Shown in pieces: positions 34,594-46,175 of a DNA stretch of 64,000 nucleotides (position 1 is its first letter; each line of letters opens with the position of its first letter). Location of the stretch: the NCBI RefSeq assembly GCF_000400995.2, contig NZ_DF238913.1:62001-126000 (forward strand), given 5' to 3'. The stretch comes from Acidovorax sp. MR-S7. Its GTDB lineage: Bacteria > Pseudomonadota > Gammaproteobacteria > Burkholderiales > Burkholderiaceae_C. The position numbers and the translations under genes were made by a program. Below the pieces are notes generated by a model, which was not told the origin of the DNA, made no database searches, and was given only the letters and a program-made list of their open reading frames with translations.

Positions 34594-35418
34594 TCAGACG
34601 TAGTCACCCGCATCGGGGCGCACGGTCCAGTCGATCGGGTCCTGCTGCAGCACCATGTCGATGTCCAGCCCCAGGGCCACGCCCACCTCGCCTGGGAAGG
34701 AGACGGCCAGTTCGCGCTGGCCCAGCCCCGCCTCGCGGGCGCGTGCGCGCCAGGCGGCCAGGTGCAGCACGCCGGCCAGGGGTTCGTACACCTCGTTGTC
34801 GAACGGCGCGCCGTGATGGCGCAGCGCGTCCACCACCACCTCCGGCAGTTGCCAGCGCCAGGCCAGGCCCGCGCTGACCTGCGCGTAGCTGTAGCCGAAC
34901 AGGTGCTGCTCCAGCTTGGCGCGGCGCGGGTCTAAAGGCGCCACCAGGGTGTTGACGGAGTGCATGCGCGCCGGGTCGGCCAAGTGCAGCGCCAGCTCGC
35001 CCACGCCGTGCAGCAGCCCGGCCGTGTAGGCGGCGATCTGGTTGTGGTGCACCAGTCCGGCGAACGAGCGCGCGAGCTTGGCCGTGTTGAGGCTGTAGCG
35101 CCAGAAGTGCTGCAGGTTCACGCCGGGCACCGAGCGCGAGGTGGTGCCCAGCGGCGCGCTGGACACCAGCGAGCGCAGCTGCGCCACGCCCAGCAGGGCC
35201 AGCGCCTCGGGAATGCCCACGATCTGGCGCTGGGCAGCGAACGCGGGCGAGTTGGCCTCCTCCAGCAGGCGTGCGGCCAAGGCCGGGTCGGAGCCGAAGA
35301 GCTGGTTCAGGCGCCGCAAATTGGGTTCTGCGGCGCCCAGTTCATTCATCAGCAGCGCTACCGCGCGGGGCAGGCTGGGCAGCACGAAGGGCTGCGCCAG
35401 CAATGCGTTCAACTCCAT
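34594..35418 (-). CDS. HDOD domain signalling protein
   Basis: A 274-aa single HDOD-domain protein. HDOD domains resemble HD phosphohydrolases but lack most metal ligands and act in signalling and regulation. Seen: LPSLPRAVALLMNEL, GSDPALAARLLEEANSPAF, IPEALALLGVAQLRSLV, YTAGLLHGVGELAL and VDALRHHGAPF. The start is set at 35418 (MELNALLAQPF); a start at 35451 is possible and neither has a clear RBS. Its stop abuts the deleted patatin gene downstream. Confidence 0.87.
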   Translation of the reverse strand: MELNALLAQPFVLPSLPRAVALLMNELGAAEPNLRRLNQLFGSDPALAARLLEEANSPAFAAQRQIVGIPEALALLGVAQLRSLVSSAPLGTTSRSVPGVNLQHFWRYSLNTAKLARSFAGLVHHNQIAAYTAGLLHGVGELALHLADPARMHSVNTLVAPLDPRRAKLEQHLFGYSYAQVSAGLAWRWQLPEVVVDALRHHGAPFDNEVYEPLAGVLHLAAWRARAREAGLGQRELAVSFPGEVGVALGLDIDMVLQQDPIDWTVRPDAGDYV

Positions 35419-35504
35419 GGATGGGATGGCCAGAACAGAAGGTCCGACCATTATCCATGCAACTTTTACGGTTGTTTACCCAAGGCGACGCTGAATAAGT
35501 CGCC

Positions 35505-37883
<2,379 letters not shown>

Positions 37884-37964
37884 GTGCCTGGGGAAACGAA
37901 GTCTCGGGAAAACGCGAAGCGCGGGAGTTTGCCACAGGGCTTCTCCCTAGAATCGGCGGTTCCC

Positions 37965-38369
37965 ATGTCCGCCCTGCCCTTCCCCCTCCGCACCGAATGC
38001 CCGCCCGGCGCCTGCGTCTGCGAGCGCGAGGCGCTCATGCAGGCGCCCGGAGGCGACGTGCGCATCCTGCGCCTGACGCGCGAGGAAGAGAAACGCCTGG
38101 TGCAGCGGCTGGAGAACCTAGCCAGCCTGGAAGACCTGCGCCGCATGGAACAGCGCTTGTTCGAGCAGCTCGGCGTGCGCCTGACCATCGGCACCAGCCC
38201 CAACGAGGTGCGCAGCCTGCGCGGCATCACCATCCTCGTGCACGAGCAGCCGGGCCTGTGCCGCAAGACGCGCCAGGCCATCCCCGCCGCCATCCGCAGG
38301 AGCATGGAGCAGCGCCCGCAGATCGCCTGGGACCTGCTCGACGAAGGCGGGCTGTTCGAGGGCCTGTAG
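37965..38369 (+). CDS. Conserved hypothetical protein, 134 aa
   Basis: A small soluble protein that I cannot assign. The N-terminus has ECPPGACVCEREAL, with Cys in CPPGACVC spacing that could bind metal. The middle has a Glu/Arg-rich amphipathic helix (LTREEEKRLVQRLENLASLEDLRRMEQRLFEQLG, about 44-77) and the end has IRRSMEQRPQIAWDLLDEGG. It starts 81 bp from the divergent tex gene and its TAG is followed without gap by the GTG start of the DUF72 gene, so the two are probably co-translated. Confidence 0.75.
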   Translation: MSALPFPLRTECPPGACVCEREALMQAPGGDVRILRLTREEEKRLVQRLENLASLEDLRRMEQRLFEQLGVRLTIGTSPNEVRSLRGITILVHEQPGLCRKTRQAIPAAIRRSMEQRPQIAWDLLDEGGLFEGL

Positions 38370-39404
38370 GTGCAAGACGACCTGTTCGGCGGCCCGCCGC
38401 CACCCCCACCGCCGCCCGAAAAGACCCCGGAGCGCCGCACCGGCGTGCATCCCGCCGCCTGGGGCGACGATCTGCGCGCACTCGCGGCGCGGCTGCCGCC
38501 CCTGCTCCGCCTGGGCACCTCGTCGTGGAGCTACCCCGGCTGGCAGGGCCTGGTGTGGGAAGGCGCGCATTCCGAGCAGACGCTGGCCAAGAAGGGCCTG
38601 TGCGTCTATGCCCAGCACCCGCTGTTTCGCACCGTGAGCATCGACCGCAGCTTCTATCGCCCGCTCACGGCGAGCGACTACGCGCGCTATGCCGCGCAGG
38701 TGCCGGGCCACTTCCGATTCGTCGTCAAGGCGCCGAGCCTGGTGACCGACGCGCTCGTGCGCAGCGAGGACGGGCGCGGGCGCGAGCCCAACCCCGCATT
38801 CCTGAACCCGCAGCTCGCCGCGCAGGAGTTCGTCCTGCCCGCGCTCGAAGGGCTGGATGCGCTCACCGGCGCGCTGGTGTTCCAGCTGAGCCCGCTGCCG
38901 TGGACGATGCTGGACCGCCTGCCCCAGGTGCTGGAGCGCCTGCGCGCCATGCTGCAGGCGCAGCCGCCACTGAACCCACCCGATGCGGTGCTGGCAGTGG
39001 AGGTGCGCGACCCCGAATGGCTCGCGCCCGAGCATCTGCCCCATTTCGCCGACGTGCTCAAGAGTACCGGCGCCACCTATTGCCTGGGCATGCACGCACG
39101 CATGCCGCCGCTGGCCGACCAGCTGCCTCTGCTGCGCATGCTCTGGCCCGGCCCGCTCGTGTGCCGCTGGAACCTGCACCCGGTGCACGGCCCGCACGGG
39201 TACGAGGATGCGCAAAAGCTCTACGCCCCCTACGACCGCATCCACCACCCCGCGCCCGACGAGCACGCGCTGCTCGCGCGCACGCTGGCCGGTATCTGCG
39301 GGCGGGGCCAGAACGCCTTCGTGACCACCAGCAACCACGCCGAAGGCTGCGCGCCGCTCACGATCCATACGCTGGCGGAGCACATGGCGCAGCTATCGAA
39401 ATAA
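38370..39404 (+). CDS. DUF72 family protein
   Basis: A 344-aa protein with the DUF72 (YecE-like) TIM-barrel pattern: LGTSSWSYPGWQGLVW near residue 50, SIDRSFYRPL, VKAPSLVTDALVR, FQLSPLPW, AVEVRDPEWL and FVTTSNHAEGCAPLTIH at the C-terminus. The function of the family is not established. It has a Pro-rich leader with eight consecutive prolines (PPPPPPPP, about residues 9-16). The GTG start follows the previous stop directly. The final codons and TAA run into a dispersed repeat. Confidence 0.87.
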   Translation: MQDDLFGGPPPPPPPPEKTPERRTGVHPAAWGDDLRALAARLPPLLRLGTSSWSYPGWQGLVWEGAHSEQTLAKKGLCVYAQHPLFRTVSIDRSFYRPLTASDYARYAAQVPGHFRFVVKAPSLVTDALVRSEDGRGREPNPAFLNPQLAAQEFVLPALEGLDALTGALVFQLSPLPWTMLDRLPQVLERLRAMLQAQPPLNPPDAVLAVEVRDPEWLAPEHLPHFADVLKSTGATYCLGMHARMPPLADQLPLLRMLWPGPLVCRWNLHPVHGPHGYEDAQKLYAPYDRIHHPAPDEHALLARTLAGICGRGQNAFVTTSNHAEGCAPLTIHTLAEHMAQLSK

Positions 39405-39491
39405 TAGCTGTCTGCGCTTTCTGGCTGGTAGTTTCACATGGCTACCCATCGCAAACCCTTTGCAGTAAAGCGCAGCCAGCTCTCTTTTTTG
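39390..39491. repeat. Dispersed palindromic repeat, copy 8 (long form)
   Basis: About 95 bp with inverted ends AATAGCTGTCTGCGCTTT (from 39402) and AAAGCGCAGCCAGCTCTC (about 39467-39484). It separates the convergent DUF72 and LacI-type genes and resembles copy 5. Confidence 0.65.
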
Positions 39492-39495
39492 AATA

Positions 39496-40518
39496 TCAGC
39501 CCCGTGTGGACGGCGCGGCGCCGCACGACGCGCCCAGAATCAGATCCGACTGGATGACCACCGTCTGCGGGTGCGCAGGCGCCAGCTTCTCGATGCGCTG
39601 CAGGATCAGTTGCACCGTGGCACTGGCGCTCTGGTGGAAGTTGTAGCGCAGTGCGGTGACGGGCGGATACATCAGCTCCAGCGTCTCCAGCGTGCCGATG
39701 CCGACCACGGACATGTCGCGCGGGATGTCCATGCCCGATTCGCGCACCACGTGCACGGCGCCCGACAGCAACTGGGTGCCGACCGCGATGATGGCCGTGG
39801 GAGGCGCGTCGAGCCGCAGCATGCGCTGCATGGGCTCGCGCGACGAATCCAGCCACGATTCGGACAGGTGCACCAGGCGCTCGTCGAACGCCAGCCCCGC
39901 CGCCTCCAGCGCAGCCCGGTAGCCGCGCACCTTCTCGCGGCCCGGGCGCAGCCGCGGCCCCGAGGCGAACAGCGCCACGCGGCGGTGCCCCAGGGCCAGC
40001 AGGTATTCCATCACCTTGAACATGCCCTGGCAGTGGTCCACCAGCACGCTGTCGAAGCCGGGCCCCAGGTCACGGTCGACGATCACCGTGGGCAGGCGCG
40101 TCTTGCCGAAGGGCGATGCCTCCGGGTCATCGTATTCGCTCGAAGGCGAGGCGATGATGCCCTCCAGCCGCCGGTTCTCGAAGAAGGCGACCAGCTCCTT
40201 GTCGCGCGCCGGCCGCTCCGAGCTGCCGATGAACAGCGAATAGCCCGCGCCCTGCGCCAGCTTCTCCACCTCGGACAGGTGGATCGCCAGGAACGGATTG
40301 GCGATGTTGGGCAGCAGGTAGCCGATGGTGCGGCTGTGCCCCGTGCGCAGGTGGCGGGCGGTGAAGTCCGGCTCGTAGCCCAGCCGGGCGATGGCCTGCT
40401 GCACGCGCTGGCGCACGGCCTGGCTCGCATAGCCGCTGCCGTTGAGCACGCGGGAGACGGTGCCGATGGACACCTCCGCCGCCGCGGCGACATCTCTGAT
40501 CGATACCCGTTCAGTCAT
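39496..40518 (-). CDS. LacI family transcriptional regulator
   Basis: A 340-aa repressor with an N-terminal LacI HTH and hinge (VSIRDVAAAAEVSIGTVSRVLNG... ) and a periplasmic-binding-protein-like effector domain (RTIGYLLPNIANPFLAIHLSEVE, LEGIIASPSSEYDD, PTVIVDRDLG, HRRVALFASGPRL). It is divergent from the catabolic operon starting at 40585, with two LacI-type palindromes in the gap and start region. It likely controls that operon and itself; the effector is probably the substrate or a CoA intermediate, unknown here. Confidence 0.93.
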   Translation of the reverse strand: MTERVSIRDVAAAAEVSIGTVSRVLNGSGYASQAVRQRVQQAIARLGYEPDFTARHLRTGHSRTIGYLLPNIANPFLAIHLSEVEKLAQGAGYSLFIGSSERPARDKELVAFFENRRLEGIIASPSSEYDDPEASPFGKTRLPTVIVDRDLGPGFDSVLVDHCQGMFKVMEYLLALGHRRVALFASGPRLRPGREKVRGYRAALEAAGLAFDERLVHLSESWLDSSREPMQRMLRLDAPPTAIIAVGTQLLSGAVHVVRESGMDIPRDMSVVGIGTLETLELMYPPVTALRYNFHQSASATVQLILQRIEKLAPAHPQTVVIQSDLILGASCGAAPSTRG

Positions 40519-40530
40519 GGTTTACGCGGA

Positions 40531-40543
40531 TGAAAACGTTCCA
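40531..40543. promoter_or_regulatory. LacI-type operator-like half-palindrome
   Basis: TGAAAACGTTCCA: an imperfect palindrome centred on AACGTT, matching the second site 55 bp away in its left half (TGAAAACG). It lies between the divergent regulator and the catabolic operon. Confidence 0.5.
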
Positions 40544-40584
40544 CAGGATTGCCGTTCCAGCATTGCATTCATAGGATGCATTGT

Positions 40585-41601
40585 ATGAAAACGCTTTCAC
40601 AAAACACCATGACGCGAGACAACCTGCCCCCCTATCGGCGACGCGCCGTGCTCAAAACCCTGGCGGCTCTGGCCCTGCCGGCTGGCCTGCCGGCGCACGC
40701 AGCGCAGTGGCCCGAGCGCAGCATCACCTTCGTGCAGCCCTATGCGCCGGGAACGGCGACCGATGCATCCTCGCGCTACATCGCCCAGCAGCTCTCCGAG
40801 CGCTGGAAGGTGCCCACGGTGATGGAACACAAGGTGGGCGCCAACAGCATCATCGGCACCGAGTACGTGGCCCGCGCCGCGCCCGACGGCTACACCTTCC
40901 TCATCACCTCCACCGGCTTCTTCACCAACGAAGCCATGGTGTCCAGGCTGCCCTACCACCCGCTCGACAGCTTCGTGCCCGTGGCCAAGGTGGGCGGCGT
41001 GCAGCTGCTGCTGTGCGTGCCCGCCAATTCGCGGTTCCACGGCGTGAAGGAGCTGGTGGAATTCGCCAGGGCCAACCCCGGCAAGCTGACCTATGCCTCC
41101 GGCGGCAACGGCAGCTCGCAGCACCTGTCCGGCGCGCAGCTGGGCACCCTGTCGAACACGCAGCTGATGCACGTGCCCTACAAGGCGCAGGTGCCGGCGG
41201 CGGTGGCCACGGCCTCCGGCGAGGTGGACTTCTCCTTCATCGCCATCGCCACGGCCAAGCCCCTGCTGGCGGCCGACAAGATCCGCGTGCTGGCCGTCAG
41301 CGGATCCAGCCGGTCCGCGTCGTTCCCCGACGTGCCCACCGTGGCCGAGGCCGGCGTGCCGGACTTCGAGTGGGTGGCCAGCACCTTCTTCCTCGCGCCC
41401 GCGAACACCCCGCGCGACATCGTGCGCAAGCTCTCCGGCGCGCTGGGCGAGGAGGCCCGCAGCGACGGCTACCGCGAGTTCACCAAAGGCATAGGCATGG
41501 ATGCCGATTTCATGGGCGAGGCCGAATGGGGCCGCACCATCGCGGCGGAGCGGCAGCGCTACCTGCAGGTCGTTCGCGCCAGCGGCGCCAAGGCGGAGTG
41601 A
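40585..41601 (+). CDS. Bug/TctC-type periplasmic solute receptor
   Basis: A 338-aa receptor of the tripartite tricarboxylate transporter type, expected to bind a carboxylate in the periplasm. Leader: YRRRAVLKTLAALALPAG... with twin-arginine-like RRR and cleavage after AHAAQ. Family motifs: SITFVQPYAPGTATD, GTEYVARAAPDGYTFL, YASGGNGSSQHL, HVPYKAQ and FPDVPTVAEAGVPDF. Start at 40585 has AGGA 9 bases upstream; ATG 40609 (MTRDN) is an alternative. No TctA/TctB membrane genes are in the window. First gene of the LacI-linked operon. Confidence 0.9.
   Translation: MKTLSQNTMTRDNLPPYRRRAVLKTLAALALPAGLPAHAAQWPERSITFVQPYAPGTATDASSRYIAQQLSERWKVPTVMEHKVGANSIIGTEYVARAAPDGYTFLITSTGFFTNEAMVSRLPYHPLDSFVPVAKVGGVQLLLCVPANSRFHGVKELVEFARANPGKLTYASGGNGSSQHLSGAQLGTLSNTQLMHVPYKAQVPAAVATASGEVDFSFIAIATAKPLLAADKIRVLAVSGSSRSASFPDVPTVAEAGVPDFEWVASTFFLAPANTPRDIVRKLSGALGEEARSDGYREFTKGIGMDADFMGEAEWGRTIAAERQRYLQVVRASGAKAE
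40586..40599. promoter_or_regulatory. LacI-type operator palindrome at the operon start
   Basis: TGAAAACGCTTTCA, a palindrome with 5-bp perfect arms and a central CG, the usual form of LacI/GalR/CcpA-type sites. It overlaps the first codons if the ATG at 40585 is used, or lies just upstream of the ATG at 40609. Confidence 0.62.
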
Positions 41602-41606
41602 AGGAC

Positions 41607-43163
41607 ATGCAGCTGATCGACCTGTTCGACCGCGGTGCCACCTATGGCGCCCACCATCCCTGCCTGATCGAGCCCGGAGGCCGCACCTTGAGCTACGCGC
41701 AGGTGCAGGACATGTCGCACCGCATCGCCAACGGCCTGCAGGCCAGCGGGGTGGCGCAGGGCAGCAAGGTCGGCCTGCTCAGCGCCAACCACGTGCTGAC
41801 GTTCGCCGCCATCCTGGGCATCGTGCGCTCCAGCGGCATCTGGCTGCCCGTGAACGCGCGCAATGCACCGGAGGAGAACGCAAACATCCTGGTGCGCGGC
41901 GGCTGCGAATTTCTCTTCGTGCACAGCCAGTTCGCGGCGCAGCTGCCGCTGCTGCGCGAAGCCATGCCGGAGCTCAAGGGCATCGTCTGCATCGACGCCG
42001 ACCTGCCGGACGTGCCCGGCCTGCAGGCCTGGGCGGACGCGCAGTCCGCCGAGCCCTGCCGCAGCGGCGACCAGACCGACGACGTCGTCGCCATCCGTGG
42101 CACGGGGGGCACCACGGGCCTGCCCAAGGGCGTGCTGATCAGCCACCGCAACTACCTGGCGATGTATGCCAACTGGTACGCCGCCATGCCGGTGCAGGAG
42201 CGGCCCGTGCACCTGGTGGTGGCACCACTCACGCACGCGGCGGGCTCGCTGTGCTTCGCCACCTGCGGCTACGGGGGGGCGAACGTCATCCTGCCGAGCG
42301 CCGAGCCCGCAGCCATCATCGAGGCGATCGGGCGCTACCGGGTCACCCAGGTCTTCCTGCCGCCCACGGTGATCTACAAGCTGCTCGCGCACCCGGACGT
42401 GCGCCGGGGCGACTACCGCTCGCTGCGCTATTTCGTCTATTCGGCCGCTCCGATGTCGGTGGACAAGCTGCGCGAGGCGCTGGAGGTGTTCGGCCCGGTC
42501 ATGGTGCAGGCCTACGGCCAGGCGGAGGCGCCCTTCGTCTGCACCGTCATGACCGCGGACGACCATGCGCGCACCCTCGCCGACCCGGCCCTGGCGCACC
42601 GACTGTCCAGTTGCGGGCGCGCCTCGCCCTTCGTGCGCGTGGGTGTCATGGATGCCGAGGGCCGGCTGCTGCCGCCCGGCGAGCGGGGAGAGCTCGTCGT
42701 GCAGGGCGACCTCGTCATGAAGGGCTACTACCAGGACCCGGAAAAGACCGCCGAGACCCTGCGCTACGGCTGGCTGCACACAGGCGACGTGGGCTATTGC
42801 GACGAAGACGGCTACTTCTACATCGTCGACCGCATGAAGGACCTGATCGTCTCCGGCGGCTTCAACATCTCGCCGAGCGAGGTCGAACAGGTGCTGTGGG
42901 CGCACCCGGCCGTCAACGACTGCGCGGTGGTCGGCGTGCCCGACAGCCACTGGGGCGAGGCCGTGAAGGCCGTGGTCGAGCTCAAGCCCGGCGTGCCGTG
43001 GGACGAGCGCGCCGCCCTCGCCTACTGCCGCGACCGCCTGGGTAGCATGAAGGCGCCGAAGTCCATCGAGGTGTGGCCGCAGCTGCCGCGCAGCACGGTG
43101 GGCAAGGTGCTGAAGCGGGAGATCCGCGAGCGCTACTGGGCAGGACACAGCCGGCGCGTCTGA
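41607..43163 (+). CDS. Acyl-CoA synthetase (AMP-forming, class I adenylate-forming)
   Basis: A 518-aa ligase that activates a carboxylic acid to its CoA thioester with ATP. Core motifs: GTGGTTGLPKG (P-loop), AYGQAEAPF, GWLHTGDVGY, DRMKDLIVSGGFNI and the C-terminal catalytic Lys in RSTVGKVLKRE. The ribosome site AAGGA overlaps the upstream stop, spacing is 5 bp. The acid is unknown; position next to a Bug receptor suggests it activates what that receptor brings in. Confidence 0.93.
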   Translation: MQLIDLFDRGATYGAHHPCLIEPGGRTLSYAQVQDMSHRIANGLQASGVAQGSKVGLLSANHVLTFAAILGIVRSSGIWLPVNARNAPEENANILVRGGCEFLFVHSQFAAQLPLLREAMPELKGIVCIDADLPDVPGLQAWADAQSAEPCRSGDQTDDVVAIRGTGGTTGLPKGVLISHRNYLAMYANWYAAMPVQERPVHLVVAPLTHAAGSLCFATCGYGGANVILPSAEPAAIIEAIGRYRVTQVFLPPTVIYKLLAHPDVRRGDYRSLRYFVYSAAPMSVDKLREALEVFGPVMVQAYGQAEAPFVCTVMTADDHARTLADPALAHRLSSCGRASPFVRVGVMDAEGRLLPPGERGELVVQGDLVMKGYYQDPEKTAETLRYGWLHTGDVGYCDEDGYFYIVDRMKDLIVSGGFNISPSEVEQVLWAHPAVNDCAVVGVPDSHWGEAVKAVVELKPGVPWDERAALAYCRDRLGSMKAPKSIEVWPQLPRSTVGKVLKREIRERYWAGHSRRV

Positions 43164-43188
43164 GCGCAGGCCCCAAAAGGAGACATCC

Positions 43189-43989
43189 ATGGCAGACCGA
43201 CTCCAAGGCAAGACGGCACTGGTGCTGGGCGCAGGCTGCATCGGCGAAGGCTGGGGCAACGGCAATGCGGCCGCCGTCACCTTCGCGCGCGAAGGCGCCC
43301 GCGTGGTGTGCGCCGACATCGAGGAGGAATCCGCCGCGCACACCGCGGAGCTGGTGCGCCGCGAAGGAGGCCAGGCGGTGCACGTGCGCGCCGACGTCGC
43401 CAGCTTCGGGCAGCTGGAGCATGCGGTGGCGCTGGCGCTCGGGACCTACGGGCGCATCGACGTACTGCACAACAACGCCGGCATCAGCGTGCGCGGAGGC
43501 GCGCCGGACTCCAGCGAGGAGAGCTGGGACCGCGTCTATGCCGTCAACGCCCGGGGCGCCTTCCTCGCGTGCAAGGCGGTGATCCCGCACATGCAGCGCC
43601 AGGGCAGCGGCGCCATCGTCCATGTCTCCTCCATCGCCGCCGTCGGCTGGACGGGGCATGCCATGCTGTCCTACCAATCGTCGAAGGCCGCGCTGAACCA
43701 GCTCACGCGCATGGTCGCGGTGCAGCACGCGGCCGAGGGCATCCGCTGCAACTGCATCATGCCGGGCCTGATCGACTCCCCGCGCATCTACCAGACCATC
43801 CTGCCGGTGTTCGGCGGCGACGTGGAGAAGATGCGCGCCTCGCGCTCGCAGGCGGTGCCGATGAAGCGCATGGGCGACGTCTGGGACATCGCCAACGCGG
43901 CGCTGTTCTTCGCCTCGGACGAATCCCGATACGTCACCGGCGTGGTGATGCCCGTCGATGGCGGCATCACCTGCGCCCTGCCGCACTGA
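43189..43989 (+). CDS. Short-chain dehydrogenase/reductase (SDR)
   Basis: A 266-aa NAD(P)-dependent oxidoreductase of the classical SDR type. The nucleotide loop is LVLGAGCIGEGWGNGNA, a longer variant of TGxxxGIG; NNAG and the catalytic Ser-Tyr-Lys (VSSIAAVGWTGHAMLSYQSSK) are present, and the C-terminal VMPVDGGI is typical. Probably acts on a 3-hydroxyacyl-CoA or alcohol intermediate made by its operon. AAAAGGAGAC gives a strong RBS. Confidence 0.92.
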   Translation: MADRLQGKTALVLGAGCIGEGWGNGNAAAVTFAREGARVVCADIEEESAAHTAELVRREGGQAVHVRADVASFGQLEHAVALALGTYGRIDVLHNNAGISVRGGAPDSSEESWDRVYAVNARGAFLACKAVIPHMQRQGSGAIVHVSSIAAVGWTGHAMLSYQSSKAALNQLTRMVAVQHAAEGIRCNCIMPGLIDSPRIYQTILPVFGGDVEKMRASRSQAVPMKRMGDVWDIANAALFFASDESRYVTGVVMPVDGGITCALPH

Positions 43990-44016
43990 GGCAGCGCACC
44001 CCTGAAGGAGACTCCC

Positions 44017-44997
44017 ATGCAATGGACGACGCTCGTCGCTGCCATCGGCCTGTGCGTTGCGCAGGGCGCCAGCGCCCAGACCTGGCCCGACAAACCGATC
44101 AAGATGATCATTCACTTGGCCGCCGGCGGCGCCACCGACAAGGCCGCGCGCCTGCTGGCCCAGCGGCTGGGAACCGCGCTGGGCCACCAGGTCGTCGCGG
44201 AAAACATCACCGGTGCCTCGGGCGCCATCGCGCTGCAGCGGCTGGCGCAGGCCGAGCCCGACGGCTACACGCTGGGTGCCACGGCCAACAGCCTGCACAC
44301 CATCGCGCCGCACATGGGCAAGCTGCCGTACGACGCCCTGAACGCCTTCAGCTTCATCGGCATCTACGCCGCCTTCGACTACGTGCTGATCACCGCGCCC
44401 GACGCGCCGTACAAAAGCGCCGCGGAACTGGTCGAGCGCGCCCGCAGGAACCCCGGCACGGTGTCCTACGGGTCTTCCGGCGTAGGCACGGGCAACCACC
44501 TGGCGGCCGCGCTGTTCGGCCAGCTCGCCCAGGCCGACCTCAACGGCATTCCCTACCGCGGGGGCAGCCCGGCGATTCTGGACGTGATGGCGGGCCGCAC
44601 GGACTTCATGTTCGACGTGGTGGGAGGCGCCATCGCGCAGGTCGAAGGGGGCAAGGTCAAGGCCCTCGGTGTCAGCGGCACCAGGCGCCACGCGCTACTG
44701 CCCGGCGTTCCGCCCATCGCGGACACCGTGCCGGGCTACGAATCGGGAGGCTGGTTCGCGCTGATCGGGCCGGCCCACCTGCCGCCAGCGATCGTGCAGC
44801 GCCTGAACACGGAGCTCAACCGCATCCAGGCATCGCCCGACTTCCGCGAGCAGCTCGCCGCGCTTGGCTACGAACCCCTGCCAGGCACGCCCGCCGATCT
44901 GCAAGCGCGCCTGAAAGCCGAAACGGCCAAGTGGGGCGAAGTGATCGGCAAACTGCCCTGCGCCGCGGTGCCCGAGCGCTGCGCCGCGTCCCGGTGA
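44017..44997 (+). CDS. Bug/TctC-type periplasmic solute receptor
   Basis: A 326-aa receptor with a short leader (MQWTTLVAAIGLCVAQGASA, cleavage near QT) and the family blocks KPIKMIIHLAAGGATDKAAR, TGASGAIALQRLAQAEPDGYTL, YGSSGVGTGNHL, GIPYRGGSPAILDVMAG and LPGVPPIADTVPGYESGGW. The second Bug gene of the same operon, 27 bp after the SDR. Strong GAAGGAG upstream. Substrate unknown. Confidence 0.92.
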   Translation: MQWTTLVAAIGLCVAQGASAQTWPDKPIKMIIHLAAGGATDKAARLLAQRLGTALGHQVVAENITGASGAIALQRLAQAEPDGYTLGATANSLHTIAPHMGKLPYDALNAFSFIGIYAAFDYVLITAPDAPYKSAAELVERARRNPGTVSYGSSGVGTGNHLAAALFGQLAQADLNGIPYRGGSPAILDVMAGRTDFMFDVVGGAIAQVEGGKVKALGVSGTRRHALLPGVPPIADTVPGYESGGWFALIGPAHLPPAIVQRLNTELNRIQASPDFREQLAALGYEPLPGTPADLQARLKAETAKWGEVIGKLPCAAVPERCAASR

Positions 44998-45002
44998 ACG
45001 CC

Positions 45003-46175
45003 ATGGGTTTCCATCACCCCGCCTTCATCGCCGGTGCCTTCGAGCACCCCACGCGCCATGCGCCGGACAAGTCGGTGGCCCAGCTGCATGCCGAATGCGC
45101 CCACGGCGCGCTGGCCGACGCGGGCCTGTCCCTGGACGACGTGGACGGCTACTTCTGCGCCGCCGATGCGCCGGGCGGCATCCCCGCGCTGATGGCCGAC
45201 TACATGAACCTGCGCCTGCGGCACATCGACGGCACCGAGTCCGGCGGCTGCTCGTACATCGCCCACGTGGGCCACGCCGCCACCGCGATCGCGCAGGGCC
45301 GGTGCTCCGTCGCGCTCGTCACCCTGGCCGGCAAGCCGCGCAGCAGCGGCCAGGCCACGGGCACCGAAATCCGCCAGATTCCCCCGGAGCGCCCCGCCGC
45401 CCCCTTCGAGCAACCCTACGCGTGGACGGTCGCCGGCATGTACGGCATGCTGGCCCGCCGGCACATGCACGAATACGGCACGACGATGGAGCAGCTGGCG
45501 TGGGTCAAGGTCGCCGCATCGCACCATGCCCAGCACAACCCCCATGCGCTGCTGCGAACGGTGTACACCACGGACGACGTGCTCGCCTCTCCCCTGGTGG
45601 CCGATCCGCTGCGTCGGCTGGACTGCTGCGTGATCACCGATGGTGGGGGCGCGCTGGTGCTGGTCCACCCGTCCATCGCGCGGTCGCTGAAGCGGCCGCT
45701 GGTCGGTGTGCGCGGGTTCGCGGAAACCATCCGCACCAACGAGGCCGGGCGCCTGGACCTGCTGCAGACCGGCGCCGCGGTCACCGGGCCGCGTGCGTTC
45801 GCAGAGGCCGGCCTCGCGCCCGCCGACGTGAAGTACGCCTCGGTCTACGACAACTTCACGATCATGGTGGCGCTGCAGCTCGAAGACCTGGGCTTTTGCG
45901 CCAAGGGCGAAGGCGGGCGCTTCGTGGCCGACGGCAACCTCATCTCGGGCGTGGGCAAGCTGCCCTGGAACACCGACGGCGGGGGCATGTGCAACAACCA
46001 CCCGCAGAACCGTGGCGGCATCACCAAGGTCATCGAGGCCGTGCGCCAGCTGCGCGGGGAAGCCCATCCCGCCGTGGAGGTCCCAGGCTGCGACATCGCC
46101 CTGGCGAGCGGCCCGGGCCTCGTCATGGGCGCGGGCCACGCCCACGCCACCGTCCTGCTGGAGCGCCTGCCATGA
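45003..46175 (+). CDS. Thiolase-fold protein of the SCP2/non-specific lipid-transfer type
   Basis: A 390-aa thiolase-like enzyme. The active-site segment reads TESGGCSYIAHVGHAATAI where many SCP2-type members have GGAS, so a nucleophilic Cys may be present. The C-terminal block is GGGMCNNHPQNRGGITKVIEAVRQLRG. It pairs with a DUF35 protein encoded by an overlapping gene, the arrangement seen for SCP2-thiolases and for Ltp2-type retro-aldolases of steroid side-chain degradation. It may therefore cleave a C-C bond either thiolytically or by retro-aldol. ATG at 45003 chosen; a GTG overlapping the upstream stop is possible. Confidence 0.87.
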   Translation: MGFHHPAFIAGAFEHPTRHAPDKSVAQLHAECAHGALADAGLSLDDVDGYFCAADAPGGIPALMADYMNLRLRHIDGTESGGCSYIAHVGHAATAIAQGRCSVALVTLAGKPRSSGQATGTEIRQIPPERPAAPFEQPYAWTVAGMYGMLARRHMHEYGTTMEQLAWVKVAASHHAQHNPHALLRTVYTTDDVLASPLVADPLRRLDCCVITDGGGALVLVHPSIARSLKRPLVGVRGFAETIRTNEAGRLDLLQTGAAVTGPRAFAEAGLAPADVKYASVYDNFTIMVALQLEDLGFCAKGEGGRFVADGNLISGVGKLPWNTDGGGMCNNHPQNRGGITKVIEAVRQLRGEAHPAVEVPGCDIALASGPGLVMGAGHAHATVLLERLP

